NCBI GenBank assembly: GCA_002634385.1 | Contig: NSJL01000015.1 | Location: 1 to 64,000 of the forward strand | DNA: 64,000 nt | Origin: Nitrospira sp. | GTDB lineage: Bacteria; Nitrospirota; Thermodesulfovibrionia; Thermodesulfovibrionales; Dissulfurispiraceae | Direction of reading: 5' to 3' | Part shown: in pieces, positions 24,490 through 33,065 of the stretch | How positions within the stretch are numbered: position 1 is the stretch's first letter | Layout: each line of letters begins with the position of its first letter | Translations under genes and position numbers: made by a program | The notes under the pieces: model-generated | The model's database searches: none | What the model saw: the letters and a program-made list of their open reading frames with translations, nothing else | What the model was told of the DNA's origin: nothing

Positions 24490-25236
24490 ATGGACAGGCT
24501 ATTAAACATAAAAGAGGCTGCTGAATTCTTAAAGGTGTCGGAAATGACGATACGCCGCTGGACCAACTCGGGAAGACTCAAATGCTTTCGGGTCGGGGGC
24601 AAGCGGGAACGGCGCTTCAGGCTTTCGGACCTCCAGGAGCTGCTCCAGGCGGACCGCGCAGAGATATCCCTGGGATTCAGGGGAGAAAAAGTACCCAACG
24701 AGGCCCATATATCCCATTTCTATACAAGCAGCGAGGAGTCCTTTGCGCTGGGAATTCCCTATATAAAGGAGGGAATTGACCGGGGGGAGTTGATACTCTG
24801 CGTTCTGCCGGAAGAGAAAAAGCAGCGTTTCTGCTCAGGCTTGGAAGAGCAGGGAGTGCTGCTCAGCGTGCTTGAGCAACAGGGCATCTTTACGGTCATT
24901 ACGGGGAAGGCGAGCCTTGACGCCCAGGCAGAGACTATCCGTTCCCTGCTGGAAAAATCGCAGCTCTTCAAGGGGTTTCGCCTGCTCGGCGACATGGTGT
25001 GGACCTTCGAACGGTCCTGGGACTTTCCTCAGCTCTATGCCTTGGAAAAAATGACCAATGAGATACGGATCGGAAAAGACTCCCTCTTCCTGTGCCAGTA
25101 CGACACGACCCGTTTTTCAGCGGATATCGCTTTCATGGCGATGCAGACCCACAATTATACGGTGTACAAGGACCATGTGCGGTCGAGTCCCTACTTCGAC
25201 ATTGCAAAAGGCTGGGTTCCAGCCGTTTCATCATAG
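24490..25236 (+). CDS. DcmR-like regulator: excisionase-type HTH plus MEDS domain
   Basis: A 248-residue predicted transcription regulator. Residues 1-55 are a MerR/excisionase-type winged helix (LLNIKEAAEFLKVSEMTIRRWTNSGRLKCFRVGGKRERRF). From residue ~75, HISHFYTSSEESFALGIPYIKEGIDRGELILCVLP begins a MEDS (methanogen/methylotroph DcmR sensory) domain that runs to the C-terminus. DcmR controls dichloromethane dehalogenase in methylotrophs, and MEDS proteins are often linked to one-carbon operons. It is the first gene of the corrinoid methyltransferase operon here, 24 bp upstream of the corrinoid protein, and very likely controls it in response to a methylated substrate. Confidence 0.85.
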   Translation: MDRLLNIKEAAEFLKVSEMTIRRWTNSGRLKCFRVGGKRERRFRLSDLQELLQADRAEISLGFRGEKVPNEAHISHFYTSSEESFALGIPYIKEGIDRGELILCVLPEEKKQRFCSGLEEQGVLLSVLEQQGIFTVITGKASLDAQAETIRSLLEKSQLFKGFRLLGDMVWTFERSWDFPQLYALEKMTNEIRIGKDSLFLCQYDTTRFSADIAFMAMQTHNYTVYKDHVRSSPYFDIAKGWVPAVSS

Positions 25237-25260
25237 GTGCAGCGAGGGGGAGGTAATAGT

Positions 25261-25953
25261 ATGGAGGAGATTCTGTGCAAGATCGCCGAGAGTGTCGATA
25301 ACGGCGAAGAAGAAGAAACGGTAAGGTTTACCGAAGAGGCACTGGCTGCGGGAGTTGATCCTATTGCAATCATCCAGCGGGGGCTCAGTCCTGGCGTGGA
25401 AAGTGCGGCGAAAAAATTCAACGAAGGGATCTATTTCATCCCCGAGCTTATGCTCATGGCAGAGTCGGTCAAAGCGGGTTTGACAGTGCTGCTCCCCCGG
25501 CTGGAGAAGGTCCATAAGGGCAATTTCCGAGGGAAGATCCTGATGGGAACTGTCGAAGCTGATGTGCATGATCTGGGGAAGAATATCTGTCTGAGCTTTC
25601 TCGTGGCAAACGGTTTTGAGGCAGTGGACGCCGGGGTCGATGTGTCCCCCGATTCCCTGGTGGAAATGATGAAGACGCACCAGCCGGATATCGTCGGCAT
25701 CGGCTCGTACATGACGACAACCCTCCCTTCACTGAAAGCCGCTATCGACTCCCTGCGGAATAACGGCTTTGCAGGGAAGGTGATTATCGGTGGGGTCGCC
25801 GTAAGCGAGGCATGGGCCGATGAGGCGGGCGCGGACGGGTACGCCGACGATGCATGGGAGTATGTGAACCTGTGCAGGAGCATCATGGGCCTTGAGAAGC
25901 GCATGGCTGTTTCCGGGTATGGCCCCGGGTCGGAAAAAGTGAAAGTACGGTAA
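25261..25953 (+). CDS. Corrinoid (B12-binding) methyl-carrier protein
   Basis: Shuttles a methyl group on cobalamin between two methyltransferases. The 230-residue protein has the helical cap (residues 1-90, EGIYFIPELMLMAESVKAGL) and a Rossmann-type B12 domain with the cobalt-ligand motif ADVHDLGKNI (D-x-H-x-x-G), then VGIGSYMTTTLPSLK and VIIGGVAVSEAWADEAGADGYADDA. The length matches MtaC/MtvC-type carriers. The ATG at 25261 follows GGGGGAGG. The next gene starts 13 bp downstream. No RamA-like reactivation protein is visible in the window. Confidence 0.93.
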   Translation: MEEILCKIAESVDNGEEEETVRFTEEALAAGVDPIAIIQRGLSPGVESAAKKFNEGIYFIPELMLMAESVKAGLTVLLPRLEKVHKGNFRGKILMGTVEADVHDLGKNICLSFLVANGFEAVDAGVDVSPDSLVEMMKTHQPDIVGIGSYMTTTLPSLKAAIDSLRNNGFAGKVIIGGVAVSEAWADEAGADGYADDAWEYVNLCRSIMGLEKRMAVSGYGPGSEKVKVR

Positions 25954-25966
25954 GGAGGGAACCCCG

Positions 25967-27175
25967 ATGAATGCAGAGATCCAGGAGAAAATCGACGCGA
26001 TCATGGCGATGGTGAAGGCGACCATCGAGAAGAGAGACAGAGGAGAATCCCTTGCACCGGTTGAGAGGATCATTCTCGCAGCCACCCAGAACGATCCCGA
26101 CCGTATACCGACAGGGACCTTCTTTACCGACAGCATCGCCAACTTCTATGGACATACCTGCCGCCAGGTGGAGTCGGACCCGCAGTTGCATGCAGAGCTT
26201 ATCATGCGCTGGTACTCCGATTTCGATATGGAGTTCGTGTGCGAGGGCATCGATACCATGACGAGCGAGCTCCATGCGATGGGGCTCGTAGAGCGCAAAT
26301 GTCCCGAGAACGTTCCCGCGGATATAAGCACCCGCAAATTCGACGCGCTCTCCGATGATGAGATGCTCGGGGAGTGGGAGCGGGCGGTGAAGCGTTTCGA
26401 CCCCGAAAGCGACGGAAGGCTTCCCCTGCGGCTGAAGCTCTATGAGCTGCTGGTAGAAAAGACCGCGCCGCAGGGATACCCGGTGATTGCGGCACCTTCC
26501 TCGCCTTTCGCGCAGGCGGTGCTGGCGATGGGATACAAACGCGCGGTGCTCACGATGCGGAACAAGCCGCAGGTCTTCCACACGGCCATGGAACTGCAAC
26601 TGGAAGCGAACATGAAATGGTACCGGGCGCTCGGCAGCAGGGGCGTGCATGGCTTCATCTGCATCGACGCCTGGAACTCTGTCCCGAACTTCAGGAAAGA
26701 GCAGTTGTTTGAGTTCGAGAAACCCTATGTGAAGCGGCTCATCGGGTCCCTGATGCCCGCCCCCTGCATTCATTTCTATTGGGGGCTGCGCCACTGCGGG
26801 CCTTCGAACGGTGCGGGCCCCGGCGGCTGGGTCGAGTTTCTGGAAAAGAGCGCTGAGACCGGTACTTTCTGTGTTACCAACCTGGCCCCTGATTATTACA
26901 CGGCACCCTCGGACGACCTCAGGCTTTTCCGCGAGACAGCGAACAGGCTGGGGAAGAGCTATATTGTGGGGATCAAGGATGAACTGTTGTTCAGGGGCAC
27001 CGGTGAGCAGATCAGGGAGGAAGTACGGAGGGTGATCGCGGGTCTGTCCCCCTGCAACGGTGGCTGCTTCGTCGTGCCGAACAGCATCCCTGTCGGCACA
27101 CCGGCAGGGAATGTGAAGGCATTCCTCGCCGCCCTGCACGAGTTCGGAACTTTTCCGGGCAGGGGCCTGAAATAA
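25967..27175 (+). CDS. UroD-fold corrinoid methyltransferase (large, 402 aa)
   Basis: A uroporphyrinogen-decarboxylase-superfamily protein, most likely a methyltransferase that loads the corrinoid protein or unloads it. It has an N-terminal helical extension (MNAEIQEKIDAIMAMVKATIEKRDRG), then PVERIILAATQNDPDRIPTG, and later CIHFYWGLRHCG and VPNSIPVGTPAGNVKAFLAAL at the C-terminal zinc/substrate region, where MtaA/CmuA-type proteins have HxC...C. Here CIHFYWGLRHCG supplies C/H ligands and GGCFVV a second Cys. It is longer and more divergent than the next gene, so the two probably have different substrates. Confidence 0.85.
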   Translation: MNAEIQEKIDAIMAMVKATIEKRDRGESLAPVERIILAATQNDPDRIPTGTFFTDSIANFYGHTCRQVESDPQLHAELIMRWYSDFDMEFVCEGIDTMTSELHAMGLVERKCPENVPADISTRKFDALSDDEMLGEWERAVKRFDPESDGRLPLRLKLYELLVEKTAPQGYPVIAAPSSPFAQAVLAMGYKRAVLTMRNKPQVFHTAMELQLEANMKWYRALGSRGVHGFICIDAWNSVPNFRKEQLFEFEKPYVKRLIGSLMPAPCIHFYWGLRHCGPSNGAGPGGWVEFLEKSAETGTFCVTNLAPDYYTAPSDDLRLFRETANRLGKSYIVGIKDELLFRGTGEQIREEVRRVIAGLSPCNGGCFVVPNSIPVGTPAGNVKAFLAALHEFGTFPGRGLK

Positions 27176-27196
27176 TTGCCGGAGGAGAACTGTCAG

Positions 27197-28222
27197 ATGA
27201 CATCGAAGGAAAGAGTCGAAAAACTGCTGAGGGGAGAGCGCCCTGACCGCATCGCGGTGCTCCCCGATATCGGGGACCATGCCGGTTGGGTGAACGGCCT
27301 GACAATGGACATCATTTATCATGATGCGGAGAAGGCGGCCGATGCTCAGGTCAAGGCCCTCAGGGAGTACGGATACGACGTGGTCACGGTACAGGTCGAG
27401 CCGAGCTGGCCGGTAGCTGAGGCGTGCGGCTGCTCTGTTACGTATCCCCCGGACAAATGCCCCTGGATCACCGACCGGGTGATCAAAGGGCCGGGTGATG
27501 TGGACAGAGTGGGTATCCCCGACTTCATGGCCCACTCTGCCACCCGTACCATCATAGAGGCGACCGCGATGCTCAGGGAAGCGGTGGGAAGTGAAGTCAT
27601 GGTGGCCGGATACATGTCCGGCCCCCTGACTTTCGCTCTCCAGCTGATGGCGTACAACGATTTCATTATCAAAACCAGGAAGGACCCCGCTTTTATCGGG
27701 GCGCTGGTCCATAAGGCGGCACAGGTTGCAACGGCCTTTGCACGGGCGCTGAAAGACGCGGGGGCGGAGATGCTGGTGATCTGCGAGCACGACCTCCAGT
27801 TGCTCTCGCCGGAGATGGGCGAGAGATACCTGCTGCCGGGACTTCCCGAAATTTGTTCCGTTTTTGAGCACAATATCCTGCATACGTGCGGCAGGGTTGC
27901 GGCGCATCATGCACAGCTGGCCGATGCCGTCTGCGCCCTGCCGCATCTCGACCTCGTCTCGTTTTCCCGCGATATCCCCATCCCGAAGATGATCGAACTA
28001 TACGGGGATCGCCTGGGGATATGCGGCAATATCGACCATATCCACCTGCTCCCGTCGGGAACCCCGGAGGAGGTACAGGAGAGTTGCCGCGTTGCGATCG
28101 GCGAGGGAATGCAGGCAAAGGCGTTCTTTCTCTCCCCCGGATGCGAGATCACGATCGATACGCCGCCCGCGAATATAAAGGCCTTTGTGCGCTCCGCCGC
28201 ATTGTACGGGAGATACACCTGA
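27197..28222 (+). CDS. UroD-fold corrinoid methyltransferase (341 aa)
   Basis: Second UroD/MtaA/CmuA-family member. The start MTSKERVEKLLRGERPDRIAV is the classic opening of this superfamily, after GGAGGAG. Candidate zinc ligands are HTCG in ILHTCGRVAAHH (H-x-C) and the Cys of LSPGCEITIDTPPANIKAFV. DIPIPKMIELYGDRLGICGNID is also characteristic. It follows the larger paralogue by 21 bp and overlaps the MtrH-family gene by one base (TGATG), indicating translational coupling. In acetogen O-demethylases of the MtvABC type a UroD-fold protein is the first methyltransferase. The same role is inferred here. Confidence 0.88.
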   Translation: MTSKERVEKLLRGERPDRIAVLPDIGDHAGWVNGLTMDIIYHDAEKAADAQVKALREYGYDVVTVQVEPSWPVAEACGCSVTYPPDKCPWITDRVIKGPGDVDRVGIPDFMAHSATRTIIEATAMLREAVGSEVMVAGYMSGPLTFALQLMAYNDFIIKTRKDPAFIGALVHKAAQVATAFARALKDAGAEMLVICEHDLQLLSPEMGERYLLPGLPEICSVFEHNILHTCGRVAAHHAQLADAVCALPHLDLVSFSRDIPIPKMIELYGDRLGICGNIDHIHLLPSGTPEEVQESCRVAIGEGMQAKAFFLSPGCEITIDTPPANIKAFVRSAALYGRYT

Positions 28223-29121
28223 TGTTCCGGTTTGCCCGGGAGCAGCAGGTTGTTACGGTAGGGGACGTCAATCTGGGCGGTCAGCCGGGTGAGTATCCCA
28301 CGGCGCTGTTCGGGGCGCTGTTTTATGCAGGGGACAGTCTGGTGCGGGGAGTCAACTCCCCCGATTTCGACAGGGAGAGGGCTGCGGAGGTCATCGGGAC
28401 AGCCCAGGCCAAGTGCCTCGAGGCGGGAGTGCCGCTCATCCTCGATATCATTTGTGCCACGCCGGAACAGGCGCGCGCTTTTCTCGGTTTCGCGCTGGAG
28501 GTGTGCTCCCTTCCTGTGCTCATGGACGGAACCACCCCCGACGTGCGGCGGGCCGGTCTTGAGCTGGCAGCGGAAAGGGGGCAGGAGCGGCGGATCATCT
28601 TCAATTCCATTTCCGGTACCGTCCGGGACGAGGAATTGCGACAGGCGGTGAAGAGGGGATGCACTACCGCCATCGTACAGCTCTTTCATGAGAGGAAGCC
28701 GGGAGTGCAGGGAAAGGTGGAAATGGCGAGGCACCTGGTCCCGCGGGCCTACGATCTCGGTTTTGAGAGACTGATCCTGGATATGGCCCTGTTGGATATC
28801 GTCGAGGTGGGGACCTGTTCCCTGGCGATCGGTGAGCTGAAGGAGGAGTTCGGCCTCCCGTGCGGCTGCTCTCCGACGCATACGCACCGGGACCGGTGGA
28901 GAAAAGCCCCTCTCTATAGCCGGAAAGAACAGGCGGCTGCGAGGGTCTCCTGCACATCCCTGCTCCAGAGCGCCGGCGCCGATTTTGTGATGTACGACCT
29001 CAAGCAGACGGAGGTAATTCCCTCACTGGCGATGGTCGATGCGGAGATCGCCTACGCGGCCAAGGCTTGGAAGATCCTTCCCCGCTCGAAAGAGCATCCC
29101 CTGTATAAGATCTTCAGGTGA
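28222..29121 (+). CDS. MtrH-family tetrahydro(methano)pterin/folate methyltransferase
   Basis: A 299-residue TIM-barrel methyltransferase of the MtrH family, which moves methyl groups between a corrinoid and a reduced pterin. Motifs: VVTVGDVNLGGQPGEYPTALFG, VLMDGTTPDVRRAGLELA, RIIFNSISGTVRDEELRQA, GFERLILDMALLDIVEVG, CGCSPTHTHRDRW and SAGADFVMYDLKQTEVIPSLAMVDAEIAYA. In bacteria such proteins (e.g. MtvA) hand the methyl group to tetrahydrofolate. Being last in an operon with a corrinoid carrier and UroD-fold methyltransferases, it is inferred to be the methyltransferase II. It starts at the ATG overlapping the previous stop. Confidence 0.9.
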   Translation: MFRFAREQQVVTVGDVNLGGQPGEYPTALFGALFYAGDSLVRGVNSPDFDRERAAEVIGTAQAKCLEAGVPLILDIICATPEQARAFLGFALEVCSLPVLMDGTTPDVRRAGLELAAERGQERRIIFNSISGTVRDEELRQAVKRGCTTAIVQLFHERKPGVQGKVEMARHLVPRAYDLGFERLILDMALLDIVEVGTCSLAIGELKEEFGLPCGCSPTHTHRDRWRKAPLYSRKEQAAARVSCTSLLQSAGADFVMYDLKQTEVIPSLAMVDAEIAYAAKAWKILPRSKEHPLYKIFR

Positions 29122-29178
29122 CGGGGGCGGCGGATTTCCTGCCCGTCTGTGTGATTTTTCCGCCCGTTGTCTCCCCTC

Positions 29179-30558
29179 TCACTTCTCTACTGCTTTTTTC
29201 AGCGGTTTTATCATCTCTTCCTTCATCTTCTTTTTGTAGATCTCCTTTCTTACAGGGGGAATTCTCGTCAGGAGCAGAAGGAGTGCATTGGTGATGCGCG
29301 CCGAATAATTCTTCTGCGGGAAATCGTATGCGCCGTGCTTCTTGAAGAACGTATGGTCAGCCTGAAAGGGAAACCGGAACCTTCCCCATATGTCATCCCT
29401 GAAAATCTTCATTCCCGCAACGCCGAGGAAGGTGGGGGGCTTGACGTAGCCGGAAGAGGCAAAGCGGACGAGCCGCCGGGCAAGGCTGTCCAGCAGGGAG
29501 TCGATCACAGCGGAATCCCCGGACTCGTCGGTGACGAAATCGACAAGGTTGGCCTGCTGCCATTCAGTGTGCGCCTCCAGGATCTGCCTGAGGTGGGGGA
29601 GCTGGCCCAGAGGGCCTGAAATCAGGACCCCGATCTGCTTTCCGGCAAGGGTCGGAATGTGGGTGTTGAAGAAGGACCTGTCGAAGTATGTTTTCCAGCG
29701 GGAGGAGAGATACCTGTCCTTGATCGTGCCGGCGTAGAGGAGAATGTCCGCCGTCTTGACGCGGGAGTTATAAAACTCCATAAAGGCGTCCTGGTCTCCG
29801 TAGGCGCAGGCATTGTCGTACCCGCACTGAACGCAGCCCATACACCCTCCCTTGATATCGAGAGCGTTCAGATCGAGCACTTCGATCTCACGGGAAAAGG
29901 AACTCCTGATCCTTTCGATCATTCTGCCCAGGTTGGTCTCCGTATCGGAGGAGTCGGTGAGGAGAACGACCCTCTTGTCCCCTGCGTCTATCGCAGGTGC
30001 TGTAGGTCCCGGAATGTACTCGTAGCGGTTGCCTACGACCGGCGGATAGGATCTCGGTGCCGGCAAGCGGCACTCTATCGCCTCGAAGAAATATTCCGCG
30101 AACACTTTCAGCTTTCCGCGCATCTCCTCTTTTATCAGGTCATACATATCTGCGGAGAAGGAACCTGCATATTTCATCCCCAGGTCGTCGCAGATGCCGT
30201 GCATATAGGCGTGGGCCGTATGATCGAAGAAGTGGATCGACGTGGTCAGGACTGCCGTGTATTTTCCCCTAAAGGCCTCTTCCGCCTTTCTTTCCGTAAT
30301 GAGCTCGATGAACCGCTTGTATTGGGAGGAGACGAGAAAGATATACAGGGGAAAGGCCCAAAGGACTCCGTCCGCCTCCCTGATCGCGTCAATGATGGTA
30401 CGGAAGGAAGAATCCTCCTTCTCGATCCCCTTGATCTGCTGCGCGATGTTGAGTATCCTGAATTCGTGTTGCGGGAAATTCTTCCGGATGAAATGCACAT
30501 ACTGCATGGTAACACTCATGTCGCCCTTCGGGCTTCCATTCAATACCGCTATCTTCAT
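29179..30558 (-). CDS. Tandem flavodoxin-fold NAD(P)H-dependent FMN oxidoreductase
   Basis: A 459-residue protein with two flavodoxin-like domains. The first (residues 1-~165) opens MKIAVLNGSPKGDMSVTMQY and contains ADGVLWAFPLYIFLVSSQYKRFIE. The second (~205-400) opens KRVVLLTDSSDTETNLGRMIERI and has a cysteine group, GGCMGCVQCGYDNACAYGDQD, resembling the cluster-binding region of iron-sulfur flavoproteins, then ADILLYAGTIKDRYLSSRWKTYFDR. The C-terminus is basic and helical. Probably a redox enzyme using FMN and perhaps a [4Fe-4S] cluster. It is convergent with the methyltransferase operon, so any role there (e.g. corrinoid reduction) is speculative. Confidence 0.8.
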   Translation of the reverse strand: MKIAVLNGSPKGDMSVTMQYVHFIRKNFPQHEFRILNIAQQIKGIEKEDSSFRTIIDAIREADGVLWAFPLYIFLVSSQYKRFIELITERKAEEAFRGKYTAVLTTSIHFFDHTAHAYMHGICDDLGMKYAGSFSADMYDLIKEEMRGKLKVFAEYFFEAIECRLPAPRSYPPVVGNRYEYIPGPTAPAIDAGDKRVVLLTDSSDTETNLGRMIERIRSSFSREIEVLDLNALDIKGGCMGCVQCGYDNACAYGDQDAFMEFYNSRVKTADILLYAGTIKDRYLSSRWKTYFDRSFFNTHIPTLAGKQIGVLISGPLGQLPHLRQILEAHTEWQQANLVDFVTDESGDSAVIDSLLDSLARRLVRFASSGYVKPPTFLGVAGMKIFRDDIWGRFRFPFQADHTFFKKHGAYDFPQKNYSARITNALLLLLTRIPPVRKEIYKKKMKEEMIKPLKKAVEK

Positions 30559-30744
30559 GACGGCCCCTCCCCGCCCGCCGGATATCTCTCTCTTCCGGGG
30601 AGCGGCTTATGCGTTTTCAAATGCCCCATCGTGCAGGACTTACAGGAGGGCATTTGTATGCCTGAGCATAGTTTAGTAACCGCCATGCATGCTGTCAAGG
30701 TGTTTCTTTCGATGGGACGCAGTTTCTCTGAACCGGGGCCCCCG

Positions 30745-30901
30745 CAGGGCAAACGCATCAAAAAAGCAATTCGAAGGAAAACAAAGAGATTGCTTCAGGA
30801 TACGACCCTTCGCAATGACAAAGATTTCCAGTCATTGCGAGCGGAGCGAAGCAATCTCAAGGGGATACACACTCACCGGACATTTTGATGCGCTTGCCCT
30901 G
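30745..30901. repeat. MITE-like element with 19-bp terminal inverted repeats
   Basis: The left end CAGGGCAAACGCATCAAAA (30745-30763) matches the reverse complement of the right end at 30883-30901 at 18 of 19 positions. The interior carries the arms ATTGCTTCAGGATACGACCC and GCGGAGCGAAGCAATCTC. There is no coding capacity. Relatives or parts occur at 15336-15668, 24280-24380 and 40845-40993. Confidence 0.8.
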
Positions 30902-30984
30902 GGGCCACTATTTTCCTGAACAAAACGGTATGTATTCTGATACAATACGTCCGAAGAGAACCCGGGAAACGAGGAACCGCGCCC

Positions 30985-32325
30985 ATGACAGAGTCCGTTG
31001 CGCACGATCTTATCAGGACCTTCTTCAGAAGGAGCTTTCTCATGACGGCGATTGTCGCCGTCATCCTTTCCCTTCTGCTTCCCCTGTTGCGATACTATTC
31101 CGATATCGAGACCTACAAGGAAGAATCCCTCCGCCTGCTGGAGAACTTCAGCCGGAAGGAGTTGCCTCCCGACCCGTATGATATTCTCCGTACCCCGGAA
31201 AAACATGAGGACCTCCTGAAGAGGATCGCCGTTTTCATGGAGTACGGCAACCTGGTGGAGTTCAAAATATGGGCTCCCGATACCACGGTGCTCTATGCCC
31301 ATACGGACAGCTCTCTTACCGGTCTTTCCTTCCCTTCCAACAAGCACCTCCTGGAGACCCTTTCATCCGGCACCATGCGGGCAGAGATCGAGGAGATGAC
31401 GGACGCTGAAAACAGGGCTTTGCAGGGGCATGGAAAGCTCCTCGAGATGTACCTGCCGGTATGGAGGAAGGGGAAAATAGCGGGGGTTCTGGAGGTATAC
31501 CGGAAGACCCCGCAGATCAGTTTTCTGGGTACGCACAATATTATCATCGTGCTGCTCTCCCTCTCGATCCCGGTCCTCCTCTACACCCTGCTGTACGGCC
31601 AATTCAAAGTGGCGGCGGGGGAGATCCTTCTCTACCACGTTGAGTTGAATAAAATGTATAAATCCCTTGCCCGTTCCTATTTCGACGCAGTGAGGGGCCT
31701 TACCAAGGCCCTCGAGCTGCGGGATATGGGAACAGAGGGGCATTCGGAGCGGGTGGTGGCCTATTCCGTCTCTATCGGCAGACGGCTCAACCTGGAGGAG
31801 CGGGAGATGAGCAGGCTGGTGATCGGCTCCTACCTCCATGACATCGGAAAGATCGGCGTATCCGATACCATTCTTCTGAAGCCTGGCCCGCTTACTCACG
31901 AAGAGAGGAAGATTATGGAAACACATACGGTGAAGGGCTATGAGCTGATCAAGGACATCGATTTCCTCTCTCTGGGTACCGAGGTGGTCTACGGGCACCA
32001 CGAGAAGTGGGACGGTTCGGGGTATCCCCGCGGGCTGAAGGGCGAGGGAATCCACATCACTGCACGCATTTTCGCCCTTGTGGATGTTTTTGATGCCCTG
32101 ATGAGCAGACGGCCGTACAAGGAGCCCTTCCCCTTCGGGGAGACGCGCGCGATCATCCTCGAGGGCAGGGGTGTCCATTTCGACCCCGCAGTGGTGGATG
32201 CCTTCATGGAGATGAGCGAAAGGGAACTGGCGGATATTGCCGACGAGGTCAGGCGGACAGGCATCCACCATACCGTCAACAACGCCATCGAAAAGCTCCT
32301 GAGCATTACCGGTGATGTGCGTTGA
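30985..32325 (+). CDS. Membrane-bound HD-GYP cyclic-di-GMP phosphodiesterase
   Basis: A 446-residue signalling protein. A transmembrane helix (about 15-38) and a second (~185-207) flank a periplasmic sensor region. The cytoplasmic HD-GYP domain has GHSERVVAYSVSIGRRL, YLHDIGKIGVSDTILLKPGPL with the metal-binding HD, HTVKGYELI, YGHHEKWDGSGYPRGLKGEGI with the GYP triad, and RIFALVDVFDALMSRRPYK. All residues expected for an active c-di-GMP hydrolase seem present. The start ATG follows GAGGAACCGCGCCC. It stands alone between the MITE-like element and a small unknown gene. Confidence 0.93.
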   Translation: MTESVAHDLIRTFFRRSFLMTAIVAVILSLLLPLLRYYSDIETYKEESLRLLENFSRKELPPDPYDILRTPEKHEDLLKRIAVFMEYGNLVEFKIWAPDTTVLYAHTDSSLTGLSFPSNKHLLETLSSGTMRAEIEEMTDAENRALQGHGKLLEMYLPVWRKGKIAGVLEVYRKTPQISFLGTHNIIIVLLSLSIPVLLYTLLYGQFKVAAGEILLYHVELNKMYKSLARSYFDAVRGLTKALELRDMGTEGHSERVVAYSVSIGRRLNLEEREMSRLVIGSYLHDIGKIGVSDTILLKPGPLTHEERKIMETHTVKGYELIKDIDFLSLGTEVVYGHHEKWDGSGYPRGLKGEGIHITARIFALVDVFDALMSRRPYKEPFPFGETRAIILEGRGVHFDPAVVDAFMEMSERELADIADEVRRTGIHHTVNNAIEKLLSITGDVR

Positions 32326-32383
32326 CACACAGAGGAATGCCCGGACTCTATCGATGCGCGAAGTGAAGCGGGCCCCCTTTGCT

Positions 32384-32596
32384 CTACTTTTTCGGAAGGA
32401 CCAGCGAGTGGAGAAAGGGATACTGCGAGATATCCACCTTGCATTTAAAACGATGATCTCTATGGCAGAGCCATAAGGCGTTCTGTTCATCTACTTTCAA
32501 GGTGATTCCTTCCTGTACGATTTTGACTTTGAATTCGCTTAAATCTTTCGACTGCCGGATAAGTCTCTTCAAGATGGAAAAAACTTCGCTTTTCAT
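32384..32596 (-). CDS. Small uncharacterised protein (70 aa)
   Basis: MKSEVFSILKRLIRQSKDLS opens a 70-residue protein with no recognised domain. The C-terminal part KCKVDISQYPFLHSLVLPKK suggests a compact alpha/beta fold. A GGGGGAT sequence lies upstream of the ATG. Convergent with the HD-GYP gene. Moderate coding support only. Confidence 0.45.
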   Translation of the reverse strand: MKSEVFSILKRLIRQSKDLSEFKVKIVQEGITLKVDEQNALWLCHRDHRFKCKVDISQYPFLHSLVLPKK

Positions 32597-32839
32597 GTAA
32601 AATCCCCCATACTCTAAGGAATTCAGAGACTGATCAATACCTTAGGCAAAGAAAGTGGCAATTACTATGCCATGGGTGATTTATGAGGGAGCATACTGAA
32701 TTGCAAGGTTTTTTTCATCAGGGGACGAAATGCTCCGGAGGGAGTGTAAAAGAAAGGCTACTTCTGTCGTAAATTTTCTTTGACAATGTAGACTTTGTTT
32801 TACGGAAAAACGAGGGCATAACAGCGTCTCTGCATGAAA

Positions 32840-32869
32840 TTGACAAGTTTTGGTATACGAATGTATACT
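32840..32869 (+). promoter_or_regulatory. Promoter with overlapping palindromic operator (candidate LexA box)
   Basis: TTGACA (32840-32845) and TATACT (32864-32869) are spaced 18 bases apart. The palindrome GTATACGAATGTATAC (32853-32868) covers the spacer and -10. It is the only good promoter seen in the ~470-bp AT-rich gap upstream of the two-gene lexA operon, so it is a likely autoregulatory operator. Confidence 0.6.
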
Positions 32870-33065
32870 ATATGTAAGCCATTGAATTAATTGGAGAGGC
32901 AATGAAGCTTCATTGCCGGAGGATCGAGAGATTGCTTGGCGAAGGATTCCTGTACCGGAAAGTATCTTCCTGTAATACTTCCTCCCCCTGTCTGCGCTGT
33001 TTTCGAGAAGCAATCATTCGAGGGGACGTATTCATTTTACCTGGTAGGAGTGCGAGTGAAGGAGT

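Noticed and set aside
25883..27946. A 687-codon minus-strand frame across the methyltransferase genes
   Set aside because: Antisense shadow. Both UroD-fold proteins on the plus strand are complete and motif-rich.
32681..33013. 110-codon minus-strand frame upstream of the lexA operon
   Set aside because: No motif or ribosome-binding site, in AT-rich DNA that contains the likely promoter of the opposite-strand operon.
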